This document shows, one piece after another, positions 28,185-35,356 of a stretch of 44,440 nt of DNA. The position numbers were made by a program, and so were the translations under genes. The stretch is taken from positions 1-44,440 of IMG/VR virus record IMGVR_UViG_3300033064_002319, one strand, 5' to 3'. The stretch comes from a virus. The notes under the pieces were generated by a model. The model had not been told where the DNA came from. It was given only the letters and a program-made list of their open reading frames with translations, and did no database searches. Positions within the stretch are counted from its first letter, which is position 1. Every line of letters starts with the position of its first letter.

Positions 28185-29204
28185 TTATTTTTCGTTCAAT
28201 AAGAATTTGTTACTAATTACTTTAAATGAAATAGTTCTATCCAAACTACGAATTACTACACCCTCTCTATCAAAGTTAGGATTAAGTTCTGATTTAGCAT
28301 CAGCGTAAGTTAATAGTTCATCAACACTATCATATAACTTAAAGTGTTTATCCAAAACAGGAACAGTTTCTAACCCAAATTGATTTTTAACTATTGCCTC
28401 AAACATTGACAAGTTGTGGTATTGTTGTAAATCAATATCAAATAAGTTAAAGAACCTAACGGTCTGTCCTTTGATTTTATATGGATTACCCTGAATTCCT
28501 TCTCCAATCAACTCACCTTGTAAAGAAATATTAATTCCAAATTCTCTTATTTTGTTTTCCAAATCCAATTCTCTCGCTACTCTCCAAAATGAATTTCCTT
28601 CGGTTTCCAACAATTCCAAATTTCTACTACATACTCCAAATACACCATCATTGAAATAGAATGTTGCTGAACTACCATCTAACTTTTCAGTTACATAGAA
28701 CGTTTTATCTTTCCATCTCTCATATTCGTTTGTAAGATTTTGAACCCTTTCTTCATCAGTTTTTGGAATAAATGATGGAAATCTACCTTTTACTTTGCCT
28801 GCTAATTCAGCTGGAATTGGTGGTTCATATTTTACAATACCCAACACACCACTCACATCCAATCCTTCATATACATCATCAGCAGATACTCCATATTTTA
28901 GAAGTTCATTCAATGGTATAATCAAACCTTGTGAAACCTGTCCTCTCAATTTAATAGTTCTCAATCGAAATCCTTCGCCATCACCCATTTTTTTGTATGA
29001 GCTTTTACGCAAGAATTCAAACTCATCTCTAATAGGTAAGAATGAGTCTACCTCACAATAGATTGCCATATCGTTTACTTTATGTCCAGCATTTTTGGCA
29101 ACTACCACTTTCCAACCACCTACGATTGCTAACTCAATTGCATCAGCTCCTTCAATTGGAAGAATTTCTGATATCTTTCTAACACTTGCTAATTTTCTTT
29201 CCAT
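28185..29204 (-). CDS. Rnl5-family (DraRnl-like) RNA ligase
   Basis: The N-terminal 130 residues look like the OB-like domain of Deinococcus RNA ligase (IELAIVGGWKVVVAKNAGHKVNDMAIYCEVDSFLPI). TEKLDGSSATFYF (Lys175) is motif I, FGVCSRNLEL motif Ia/III, LQGELIGEGIQGNPYKIKG motif III-IIIa, and EGVVIRSLDRTISFKVISN motifs IV-V. At 339 aa it has the length of that family, which seals 3'-OH/5'-P ends in duplexes. Together with Rnl1 this gives two ligases with different substrate preference. Confidence 0.9.
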   Translation of the reverse strand: MERKLASVRKISEILPIEGADAIELAIVGGWKVVVAKNAGHKVNDMAIYCEVDSFLPIRDEFEFLRKSSYKKMGDGEGFRLRTIKLRGQVSQGLIIPLNELLKYGVSADDVYEGLDVSGVLGIVKYEPPIPAELAGKVKGRFPSFIPKTDEERVQNLTNEYERWKDKTFYVTEKLDGSSATFYFNDGVFGVCSRNLELLETEGNSFWRVARELDLENKIREFGINISLQGELIGEGIQGNPYKIKGQTVRFFNLFDIDLQQYHNLSMFEAIVKNQFGLETVPVLDKHFKLYDSVDELLTYADAKSELNPNFDREGVVIRSLDRTISFKVISNKFLLNEK

Positions 29205-29242
29205 CTTTTATAACTTTACTTCGAATCTATTTTCCATATCTT

Positions 29243-29407
29243 CTATTTTTTATCTTCCATTAACCAATTATGTAACTTAACATATAACATCATCGCTTCA
29301 GTTTTTGATAGATGTTTCTTTTCTGCCTCAAATTTACCACACCCATTAATAGTGAATGTATCTTTTGTGGTCTTTGTTGACAAGTAAATGTATTCTTTAT
29401 TTTCCAT
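29243..29407 (-). CDS. Small hypothetical protein, 54 aa
   Basis: Starts MENKEYIYLSTKTTKDTF and ends in an amphipathic helix (TEAMMLYVKLHNWLMEDKK). The ATG at 29407 is preferred because it follows the kinase stop; the longer frame would overlap it. Unknown function in the RNA-repair operon. Confidence 0.6.
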   Translation of the reverse strand: MENKEYIYLSTKTTKDTFTINGCGKFEAEKKHLSKTEAMMLYVKLHNWLMEDKK

Positions 29408-29411
29408 CTTC

Positions 29412-29810
29412 TTATAATTTAATCTCAAATCTATTTTTCATTTGTTCTAACTTTTCAGCAGGTACTCCGTGCTGATTTACTCCACCATGTCTATTCTCAA
29501 CAATCAAAGAGTAAACTCTATAATCATATCTTTCCGCCAAATCAAAGTAAGGTTTCATTTCCCACTCTTGTGTGAATGTGTTTGATACTATAATCCTCTC
29601 TGCGGTATCTTTACTACTATGAATGTACATATAAGATTTAGTTCGTGTAAAGCAATAGTTATGTGCATCCTTTAATTTACTAGCATCAAATCTATATTCA
29701 CCATCTACCGTAAAGAATTGGTCAGCTTCTATATGAATACCATCCAATGATTTGGCTAATGTACTCTTACCACTTCCGGGTAATCCTCTTAATAAAAATA
29801 ACTCTTTCAT
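29412..29810 (-). CDS. P-loop polynucleotide kinase-like protein
   Basis: LRGLPGSGKSTLAKSL (about 7-22) is the Walker A of PNK-type AAA/P-loop kinases. DRxG-like ERYDYRVYSLIVEN and RHGGVNQHGVPAEKLEQMKNRFE carry the lid arginines typical of 5'-OH kinases and phage kinases acting on RNA ends. At 132 aa it is kinase only, without the T4 PNK phosphatase domain, which a separate HAD gene may supply. I set the start at the ATG directly after the phosphoesterase stop. Confidence 0.82.
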   Translation of the reverse strand: MKELFLLRGLPGSGKSTLAKSLDGIHIEADQFFTVDGEYRFDASKLKDAHNYCFTRTKSYMYIHSSKDTAERIIVSNTFTQEWEMKPYFDLAERYDYRVYSLIVENRHGGVNQHGVPAEKLEQMKNRFEIKL

Positions 29811-29811
29811 A

Positions 29812-30465
29812 TTATCTATAATTTTCAACTATTTCGTGATGGTCAAATGTAAACATACTTTTGATTGGTTGGTTTCTCATTAATTTCAATACCTCACTCA
29901 TTTCAATTGGGTATAATTCGTTTCCATCTACACCCACATCCATCAACTTACCCATACCAATTCTCTTATCAGCCTCAAAGTGAACGTGTCCATGCAAATG
30001 AATCGCTCCTCTAGCCATATTATCCCAACTTGCTATTGGAAAGTGCATTAGAGCGAATCTTTGTTCTCCCATCAAAGGAGTCCCTACATTCCACTTAACA
30101 ACTAAGTTTAAGTATTTGTTTACGGAACTGAATAACTTTTGACAACCTTCTTTATCATTTTCGATATGATGGTCGTGGTTACCGGTAATGATGTGAACAT
30201 TTTTACAAAAAATACTATCTCTGAATTTTTGTATTTGTTCAAACCCTCCAAAACTCCAATCACCTAAGTGGAATAGAATATCATCCTGTTCAACCTTTTC
30301 GTTGATGTTAGCAATAAGGTGTGAGTTCATTTGTTCTAATGATATAAATTCTCTACAAGTCACTGGGTCTATCCATTTTGTTGTAGCAGTACAAATATTT
30401 CCGTGATTGTAGTGCGTATCCGATGTGAACCACAATCTCTGTCCTTTGTTTAAATTTAGCTTCAT
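29812..30465 (-). CDS. Calcineurin-like metallophosphoesterase
   Basis: Metal-ligand motifs are in order: FTSDTHYNHG (DxH), FHLGDWSFGG (GDxx), ITGNHDHH (GNHD), ALMHFPI and HLHGHVHFE (GHxH). At 217 aa it is a single domain, as in many phage enzymes that open 2',3'-cyclic phosphate or act on nucleotides. First gene of the RNA-repair operon, after the promoter at 30488 and a double dyad. It may heal 2',3'-cyclic phosphate ends. Confidence 0.9.
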   Translation of the reverse strand: MKLNLNKGQRLWFTSDTHYNHGNICTATTKWIDPVTCREFISLEQMNSHLIANINEKVEQDDILFHLGDWSFGGFEQIQKFRDSIFCKNVHIITGNHDHHIENDKEGCQKLFSSVNKYLNLVVKWNVGTPLMGEQRFALMHFPIASWDNMARGAIHLHGHVHFEADKRIGMGKLMDVGVDGNELYPIEMSEVLKLMRNQPIKSMFTFDHHEIVENYR

Positions 30466-30487
30466 ATAATAGATTTTTATTACCCTA

Positions 30488-30518
30488 TAAAGATACGATT
30501 AATACCCGAATTTTCCAA
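30488..30518 (-). promoter_or_regulatory. Promoter of the RNA-repair operon
   Basis: TTG (30516-30518) in a TTTGG-like context, 20 bases, TATCTTTA (30488-30495). The start would be near 30481, about 15 bases before the ATG. Confidence 0.72.
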
Positions 30519-30534
30519 ATAAAATGACATAAAT

Positions 30535-30582
30535 AACCCATTGACTTTCAATGACTTATAATCGATTGATTTTCAATGGGTT
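30535..30582. repeat. Two repeated dyads (locus C)
   Basis: AACCCATTGA-ctt-TCAATGACTTA (30535-30558) and AATCGATTGA-ttt-TCAATGGGTT (30560-30582) lie side by side, beginning 17 bp upstream of the -33 element of the RNA-repair promoter. Confidence 0.72.
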
Positions 30583-30645
30583 GCGAATGTTTTATAATCC
30601 CACCAGAACGATTTTTAGGTGGTTTTTAGGATAGCAGTAAATTAA

Positions 30646-30819
30646 TTAATACTTTCCCTTACCATTACGTTTTCCTCCTATAAATCCCCTTCTTTTTATG
30701 TCTGTAATGATGGAATCCGTAATCAAATACCCATTCCAAATAATAGATATCCCTAGTCCAATAAATACAATCGGAATCATAATTATAACCGCCAATATTT
30801 TAGGAATCCACTTTATCAT
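30646..30819 (-). CDS. Small membrane protein, 57 aa
   Basis: One membrane helix (PKILAVIIMIPIVFIGLGISII) and a basic Gly/Lys-rich tail ending GGKRNGKGKY. ATG at 30819, overlapping the end of the 30800-30922 gene. Function unknown. Confidence 0.6.
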   Translation of the reverse strand: MIKWIPKILAVIIMIPIVFIGLGISIIWNGYLITDSIITDIKRRGFIGGKRNGKGKY

Positions 30820-30922
30820 CACTTAACCAATCATTTATTTTAATAGCTACATACATAATACCACTTATAATCCCAGCTATGATTAACAATCCGGATATTA
30901 AATAGAATATTTGTTTTATCAT
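30800..30922 (-). CDS. Small membrane protein, 40 aa
   Basis: A single helix (IFYLISGLLIIAGIISGIMYVAI) and a short acidic tail. Its ATG overlaps the TGA of the A-type carrier gene (ATGA), so it is probably translated. Confidence 0.55.
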   Translation of the reverse strand: MIKQIFYLISGLLIIAGIISGIMYVAIKINDWLSDDKVDS

Positions 30923-31242
30923 AAAGAGAATGATTCACCACATCCACAAGTTCGGGATGCGTTAGGATTTACAAATTGAAACCCTTTACCATTTAATCCA
31001 CCACTAAATTCTAATTCAGTTCCGTAGAGGTATAATAGAGATTTCATATCTACCAGTATTTTTACACCCTTATCTTCCGCTAGTGTATCGGTTGGATGCT
31101 GGTCGGTATCAAACGAAAGGTCATATGATAAGCCACTACACCCACCACCTTTAACAGCAACTCTAACAAATGGAGTAATACACCCACTTTCTTCAATAAG
31201 AGATGTTAGTTGTTTTGCTGCCGTTTCCGATACCGTAATCAT
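30919..31242 (-). CDS. A-type Fe-S carrier (IscA/ErpA-like)
   Basis: The three conserved cysteines are in VKGGGCSGLSYDL and TCGCGESFSL. VNPNASRTCGCG is the family's C-terminal signature, and ITVSETAAKQLTSLI the start. At 107 aa it is full length. It would carry [2Fe-2S] or [4Fe-4S] clusters made on IscU (32066) to client proteins such as the phage ferredoxin. Confidence 0.94.
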   Translation of the reverse strand: MITVSETAAKQLTSLIEESGCITPFVRVAVKGGGCSGLSYDLSFDTDQHPTDTLAEDKGVKILVDMKSLLYLYGTELEFSGGLNGKGFQFVNPNASRTCGCGESFSL

Positions 31243-31244
31243 AA

Positions 31245-31544
31245 TTATTCAGTTTCATGTTCCATAAACTCCGTAAACATTTTCCCAGCTTTAGGATTAA
31301 CTTCATATAGATGCTCCAAACTTAATTCGTATCTTCCGTTTTGAGTTTGTAGAATGAATAATTCATCATGCAAACTATCCTTTAAATTGATTAGAGAATC
31401 TACATTATGAGGAACGTTATAAACTTTGATTTGCTCCCCTCTTAACTTACTTAATTCCTTTTGTTGAAAGTAACATACTATTAAAACTGCTACTGCGCCA
31501 GTTCCTACGATTGCTTTCTGATATTTTGCTATCCACTCTTTCAT
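31245..31544 (-). CDS. Membrane-anchored hypothetical protein, 99 aa
   Basis: One N-terminal helix (AIVGTGAVAVLIVCYFQQ) is followed by a soluble helical tail (NVDSLINLKDSLHDELFILQTQNGRYELSLEHLY). It lies between the bS21 and A-type carrier genes. The form recalls small spanin-like or inner-membrane phage proteins, but I cannot assign it. Confidence 0.7.
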   Translation of the reverse strand: MKEWIAKYQKAIVGTGAVAVLIVCYFQQKELSKLRGEQIKVYNVPHNVDSLINLKDSLHDELFILQTQNGRYELSLEHLYEVNPKAGKMFTEFMEHETE

Positions 31545-31550
31545 AACTTA

Positions 31551-31739
31551 TTAATTATTGTTAAACTTTTTTTCTATATACACCGCCTTCTTTACTTCCG
31601 CTCTACGTTTTACCGATGGTTTAACGAATACTTGTCTATCTCTTAACTCTCTAACAGTTCCTATTTTATTGTGTTTGTTCTTATACACCTTAAGAGCCTG
31701 TTCAATTGAGCTGAACTTTGTTACATCAATTATTATCAT
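31551..31739 (-). CDS. rpsU: Ribosomal protein bS21
   Basis: MIIIDVTKFSSIEQALKVYKNKHNKIGTVRELRDRQVFVKPSVKRRAEVKKAVYI matches bS21 along its length, with ELRxRxxFxKPSVxRR as the signature. At 62 aa it matches Bacteroidota bS21. In Bacteroidota, bS21 with bS18 and bS6 holds the 16S anti-SD tail. A phage copy could replace host bS21 and alter initiation. It is joined to the ferredoxin stop by TAATG, with no SD of its own. Confidence 0.9.
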   Translation of the reverse strand: MIIIDVTKFSSIEQALKVYKNKHNKIGTVRELRDRQVFVKPSVKRRAEVKKAVYIEKKFNNN

Positions 31740-32047
31740 TATGCGTATTTTAGTCCAAAGAAACCATAGTTCTTATGTACCGATTCCTCATCTCCAGCTT
31801 TGATAGCCAAATCCTCATCTTCATATATCGCAGAAACAGGACACTCCGGTACACATGCTCCACAATTTATACAAGTATCAGGATTGATATACATCTGCCC
31901 ACCGGGAAATGCAGCTCTACCATCTCTTTCAATTTCACCACCTGAACCTTCTACATCGATAGGTCCGTGAATACAATCTACCGGGCATGCACTAGCACAC
32001 GCAGTATCCATACAATCAACACAACTCTTACCAATAATAAAACTCAT
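31739..32047 (-). CDS. Bacterial-type ferredoxin, two cluster sites
   Basis: CVDCMDTACASACPVDCI (about 9-26) and CINCGACVPECPVSAI (about 58-73) are two cluster motifs. The extra spacing in the first suggests a 7Fe [3Fe-4S]/[4Fe-4S] type. At 102 aa it carries a C-terminal extension. It lies after iscU in the same operon. It could be the electron donor for the bilin reductase at 18584, although FDBRs classically use [2Fe-2S] ferredoxins. Confidence 0.9.
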   Translation of the reverse strand: MSFIIGKSCVDCMDTACASACPVDCIHGPIDVEGSGGEIERDGRAAFPGGQMYINPDTCINCGACVPECPVSAIYEDEDLAIKAGDEESVHKNYGFFGLKYA

Positions 32048-32065
32048 AATTTACTTTTTACTTTT

Positions 32066-32476
32066 TTATACATGCGAAGCATCAAATACAATTGCTTCCA
32101 ATCCGTTCTTCACACGGTAATCATTGATAGCCGATTTAATAGCATCTTCTGCTAAAACCGAACAATGGATTTTAACCGGTGGGAGGGCTAACTCCTCAAC
32201 CAAATCCATATTATCAATCGTCATAGCCTCCTCCAAACTCTTACCTTTCAACCATTCAGTTGCTACCGAAGATGATGCGATTGCCGAACCACATCCAAAG
32301 GTTTTGAATTTAGCATCAACTATAATGTTATCCACTACTTCAATTTGTAATCTCATTACATCACCACATTCGGGTGCACCTACCAATCCAGTACCCACAT
32401 TAGATTTACTTTTATCAAGCGTACCTACATTCTTTGGGTTCTCATAATGGTCTAAAACTTTATCACTATATGCCAT
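32066..32476 (-). CDS. iscU: IscU-type Fe-S scaffold protein
   Basis: MAYSDKVLDHYENPKNVGTLD is the IscU start. The three cluster cysteines are in GAPECGDVMRLQ, FKTFGCGSAIASSS and KIHCSVLAEDAI, with the Asp after the first Cys. LPPVKIHCS corresponds to the LPPVKxHCS motif bound by HscA. Full length at 136 aa. No cysteine desulfurase is visible, so it must use host IscS/SufS. Confidence 0.94.
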   Translation of the reverse strand: MAYSDKVLDHYENPKNVGTLDKSKSNVGTGLVGAPECGDVMRLQIEVVDNIIVDAKFKTFGCGSAIASSSVATEWLKGKSLEEAMTIDNMDLVEELALPPVKIHCSVLAEDAIKSAINDYRVKNGLEAIVFDASHV

Positions 32477-32489
32477 AATTTATTTATTT

Positions 32490-32582
32490 TTAGTATGGTT
32501 TATTTCCACTTTTATAACATTCGTATATCCCAATACCAAACGATAGGATGATAGCTTGTATTTTTAATATTAGTATTTTCAT
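32490..32582 (-). CDS. Possible 30-aa membrane peptide
   Basis: MKILILKIQAIILSFGIGIYECYKSGN is hydrophobic. A TATTTATA motif (32586-32593) ends three bases before its ATG, as at the 16390 gene. Short, so uncertain. Confidence 0.35.
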   Translation of the reverse strand: MKILILKIQAIILSFGIGIYECYKSGNKPY

Positions 32583-32641
32583 ACCTATAAATATCCACTA
32601 TCAAAATTTTTTACTCACCGACTCCCCCAAAGGGGTTCGTT

Positions 32642-32833
32642 CTATTCGAAGATATTCACTGCTGCCATCTTTACACCACCTTTACCATTATCAACAAATA
32701 GTTGCAATTCACCTGTTTTAGGGTTGAACATCTTTTGATTAAGTAGCTTTCTATCTTGCGGCTGAAGTGATTGAGAAACTAAAGCGTTGTTTAATCTCCC
32801 AACCTCTTGTCTTTGTAATTCTTCAAATGTCAT
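32642..32833 (-). CDS. Small hypothetical protein, 63 aa
   Basis: Starts MTFEELQRQEVGRLNNALVS and has a beta C-terminus (KTGELQLFVDNGKGGVKMAAVNIF). I use the ATG in the TAATG junction with the upstream gene (A at 32833). A short GC-rich stem (CCCC/GGGG, 32623-32633) follows its stop but lacks a U tract. Unknown function. Confidence 0.68.
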   Translation of the reverse strand: MTFEELQRQEVGRLNNALVSQSLQPQDRKLLNQKMFNPKTGELQLFVDNGKGGVKMAAVNIFE

Positions 32834-33111
32834 TATCTCCAAATTGGTTCAATATGAAGATTCACTTCATATAAGTCTTTGTAACCACTTTCACGTGGTT
32901 CAATGTAGTTGATTCTCCACTGCATTTTCTCAAATTGGATTTTACCTCCTAATGAATAACAAGGACCTCCCTCAAAATCAAACATATTAATGTCACCATT
33001 TTTGTTTGTTGATTTACGGATGAATTGTGATTCACCTAATACTCTTACTAAGTTCAAATTGATTCTTTCAATTGAACGGTCTACTCCAAATCTGCTCTTT
33101 ACGATTTCCAT
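32833..33111 (-). CDS. Hypothetical protein, 92 aa
   Basis: A beta-rich small protein (RINLNLVRVLGESQFIRK, FDFEGGPCYSLGGKIQF, YEVNLHIEPIW) with one cysteine. Its stop overlaps the next ATG, so it belongs to a cotranslated run. No family recognised. Confidence 0.7.
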   Translation of the reverse strand: MEIVKSRFGVDRSIERINLNLVRVLGESQFIRKSTNKNGDINMFDFEGGPCYSLGGKIQFEKMQWRINYIEPRESGYKDLYEVNLHIEPIWR

Positions 33112-33120
33112 AACTGTTAG

Positions 33121-33312
33121 TTATTTGTTTTTGTTTATAATAATTGAAATTTGTTCTTTATCATCTGCCGAAAGGTTTTGAAACCAATCCGGATTAATAT
33201 CTTCATATAATTTTACATCTTCTATATTTGGAGTCCCATCTTCATTTGGTCGATAAACACCTGTCTCATCTACCCAAACATTTAGGGAATTTAGTTTTAT
33301 TAAGTTATTCAT
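33121..33312 (-). CDS. Small hypothetical protein, 63 aa
   Basis: MNNLIKLNSLNVWVDETGVYRPNEDGTPNIEDV is an acidic soluble start; the rest (WFQNLSADDKEQISIIINKN) is helical. It is close to its neighbours, in the same direction. Unknown. Confidence 0.62.
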   Translation of the reverse strand: MNNLIKLNSLNVWVDETGVYRPNEDGTPNIEDVKLYEDINPDWFQNLSADDKEQISIIINKNK

Positions 33313-33342
33313 AATGCCATACCGTTTATTAAGATAAATATC

Positions 33343-33834
33343 TCAAAAGAGATATTCCAACCCTTTGGTATTTGCTCTTTGATACTTAATATCAAATTCA
33401 GAATTTGTAGTTCCCTGCTTAACTTGCTTTTTATACCACATATACAAATCCTCCAAAGTACCTTTTCCTCTTTGTCTTTCCATTGCTTTATCCCACAAAT
33501 CCTTTTCGAATTCCTTCTTCAATTCCATTCGCAATTTCCATAGAATCATATTCTCATCTTTGCCGGCTTCCAATTCTAACTTAATAGCTTTTATTCTTTT
33601 CATTTGTGATGCTTCCAAAGCGGCCTGTTCTCTATTCTTTTGGTCAGTACCACCGTAATTCCTATATGTTTCTTCATAAACTTTTTGAGATGTATTTCTC
33701 ATCTCTTTCGCCTCATTAAACATATACGAATAATCAAAGTCACCATTTCTTATCTTTAACAATAAAGGTGCTTCTGCTTTAAGTGGTTTGGTAGGTCTAC
33801 CTTTAGTCCACCATCTAAACGGATTATATCCCAT
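33343..33834 (-). CDS. Hypothetical helical protein, 163 aa
   Basis: A highly charged, mostly helical protein (KNREQAALEASQMKRIKAIKLELEAGKDENMILWKLRMELKKEFEKDLW) with a Trp-rich start (NPFRWWTKGRP). It looks like a coiled-coil structural or scaffold-type protein. No enzyme motif. Confidence 0.75.
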   Translation of the reverse strand: MGYNPFRWWTKGRPTKPLKAEAPLLLKIRNGDFDYSYMFNEAKEMRNTSQKVYEETYRNYGGTDQKNREQAALEASQMKRIKAIKLELEAGKDENMILWKLRMELKKEFEKDLWDKAMERQRGKGTLEDLYMWYKKQVKQGTTNSEFDIKYQRANTKGLEYLF

Positions 33835-33835
33835 A

Positions 33836-34099
33836 TTATAGTTGTTGAATTTTGGCCATCACATCAGTTACATCTTCCGGTCTTAGATAACCCATCACAT
33901 CATTGGTAATTGGAGTGGCGTATGTTATTTCACCATCTTTGAAAATGGCCAATTCATACAATCCTTTATCACCACCATAAGTGTAAGGACTTTTTACTAC
34001 GGATACTTCATACCCATTATCAAATTGAGTTCTACTTACAATTCCAAAATCATCACCCATAGGGTTTGTTTTGAATACTATGTCTTTAAATGTTTTCAT
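33836..34099 (-). CDS. Hypothetical protein, 87 aa
   Basis: MKTFKDIVFKTNPMGDDFGIVSRTQFDNGYEVSVVKSP is a beta-rich small domain and DVMAKIQQL a short end helix. It directly follows the promoter at 34117-34147, whose -7 box is about 15 bases upstream. Unknown. Confidence 0.72.
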   Translation of the reverse strand: MKTFKDIVFKTNPMGDDFGIVSRTQFDNGYEVSVVKSPYTYGGDKGLYELAIFKDGEITYATPITNDVMGYLRPEDVTDVMAKIQQL

Positions 34100-34116
34100 A
34101 ACTAATTCTCTTTTAA

Positions 34117-34147
34117 CAAATATACGAAATTATTTCTTCTTTACCAA
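34117..34147 (-). promoter_or_regulatory. Promoter for the 33836-34099 gene
   Basis: TTTGG (TTG at 34145-34147), 20 bases, TATATTTG (34117-34124). It lies inside the end of the 34130-34291 gene. Confidence 0.78.
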
Positions 34148-34291
34148 ATCTTTTTTATCGCTCTCCATAATGATACGAAGCTGGGATTCTTTTAATAGGG
34201 ATACTTTTTCTTTGTTTTCTTTAGGTTGTTCTTCTGGTAACTTATAGTTTTTTGCTAAACGTTCCATCCAATCATTTGTTTGGTCATTCAT
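34130..34291 (-). CDS. Small hypothetical protein, 53 aa
   Basis: MNDQTNDWMERLAKNYKLPEEQPKENKEKVSLL and a basic end (DLVKKK). ATG at 34291, four bases after the GTP cyclohydrolase stop. The last codons double as the -33 region of the next promoter. Confidence 0.58.
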   Translation of the reverse strand: MNDQTNDWMERLAKNYKLPEEQPKENKEKVSLLKESQLRIIMESDKKDLVKKK

Positions 34292-34295
34292 ATTT

Positions 34296-34961
34296 CTAGT
34301 TTAAATTGTTCATCTTAATCGCGTGTAAGAATTCTTCCCTTACTAAATTATCTTTCTCTACAAATGCTCCACTAAATTTGTTGGTGGTCATTATTGAATC
34401 AGGATGTTGTACTCCTCTCATACCACAGCAAAGGTGATGTCCGCTAACTGATACTGCCACATCCTTACAATCCAATTTATCGGTTAGGAAGTTATGTATC
34501 TGAGCCGTTAGGGATTCCTGCATTTGAGGTCTCCTACTGAACCATTCTACAATTCTATTCAACTTACTCAATCCAATAACTCTATTTTTAGGAATATAAG
34601 CCACAGCTGCGTATCCATAGAAAGGTAAGTTATGATGAGCACACATTGAATTAACTTTGATACCCGTTTGAATAACTATACCATTATAATGCTCCTCATT
34701 TGGGAACATAGTGATATCAGGTTCCTTTGTTATACTACCTTTAATCAAGTCATCCAACCAAGCTTTAGCTACTCTCTTTGGGGTATCTATTGTTTGTGGG
34801 TCAGCTTCATAATCAAATCCCAATGACTCTAAAAACAGGCCGTAATACTTAGCTGCTGATTCCAATCGTTTATTCTTTTCGAACTTATCTATTACTTCGT
34901 TTCCGTTTGCTTTCTTTAACATCTTCGTATGCTTTTGGAGAAGGTAATCCACTATATTCAC
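34296..34961 (-). CDS. folE: GTP cyclohydrolase I
   Basis: FolE turns GTP into dihydroneopterin triphosphate, the entry to folate and to 7-deazaguanine (queuosine/archaeosine) synthesis. TPKRVAKAWLDDL is the start signature. VNSMCAHHNLPFYG and VSGHHLCCGMRGVQ carry the zinc ligands (Cys, His, Cys) and catalytic His. IGLSKLNRIVEWFSRRPQMQE is the substrate-binding helix. Full length at 221 aa. No queC, queD or queE is in the window, so the pathway is unclear. Confidence 0.93.
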   Translation of the reverse strand: MNIVDYLLQKHTKMLKKANGNEVIDKFEKNKRLESAAKYYGLFLESLGFDYEADPQTIDTPKRVAKAWLDDLIKGSITKEPDITMFPNEEHYNGIVIQTGIKVNSMCAHHNLPFYGYAAVAYIPKNRVIGLSKLNRIVEWFSRRPQMQESLTAQIHNFLTDKLDCKDVAVSVSGHHLCCGMRGVQHPDSIMTTNKFSGAFVEKDNLVREEFLHAIKMNNLN

Positions 34962-35100
34962 AATGCATTTCCTCTCTTTGTTTTTCTAATTCATCTTTTT
35001 TTTCTTTGTTTCTACTTATTAACTCTTTTACTATCCATATCATTGCTGTCAATACACATATTGCTTCTACTATCAATGCTATCGTTACTATTGTTTTCAT
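34885..35100 (-). CDS. Membrane-anchored small protein, 71 aa
   Basis: An N-terminal helix (IVTIALIVEAICVLTAMIWIV) is followed by a charged coiled coil (SRNKEKKDELEKQREEM) and a basic tail. It overlaps the start of folE by 77 bases, or by 38 if folE begins at the internal ATG at 34922. Function unknown. Confidence 0.65.
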   Translation of the reverse strand: MKTIVTIALIVEAICVLTAMIWIVKELISRNKEKKDELEKQREEMHCEYSGLPSPKAYEDVKESKRKRSNR

Positions 35101-35103
35101 TTT

Positions 35104-35280
35104 TTAATTTCTATCTATTAATGCTTCTATCAATACCCAACCAAAGAACATAATACCAATTGGTAGATTAACCGAATACCATAGTCCAACTGCAATACCC
35201 AATCCAATAATTGTTTTACATGCCTTCAATCCATCTTTGATAAATCGTTTATACCAATAGTTAAAATAATTTTCTTTCAT
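35104..35280 (-). CDS. Small membrane protein, 58 aa
   Basis: MKENYFNYWYKRFIKDG, then one or two helices (ACKTIIGLGIAVGLWYSV and IGIMFFGWVLIEALI). ATG at 35280, TAA at 35104. It begins about 20 bases after a strong terminator, so its promoter is unclear. Confidence 0.6.
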   Translation of the reverse strand: MKENYFNYWYKRFIKDGLKACKTIIGLGIAVGLWYSVNLPIGIMFFGWVLIEALIDRN

Positions 35281-35300
35281 AATTTAAATTTTATAGGGTT

Positions 35301-35332
35301 AAAAAAATGGTGAGTGACCGAAGCCACCCACC
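35301..35332 (-). terminator. Strong rho-independent terminator with UUCG loop
   Basis: GGTGGGTGGC pairs with GTCACTCACC around TTCG (35309-35332), followed by ATTTTTTT (35301-35308). It ends the MoxR transcript. Confidence 0.9.
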
Positions 35333-35356
35333 TATGTTTGGGTTTAACCCCTTAAA

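Noticed and set aside
32620-32640. Terminator after the 32642-32833 gene
   Set aside because: The CCCC/GGGG stem is short and no U tract follows on either strand.
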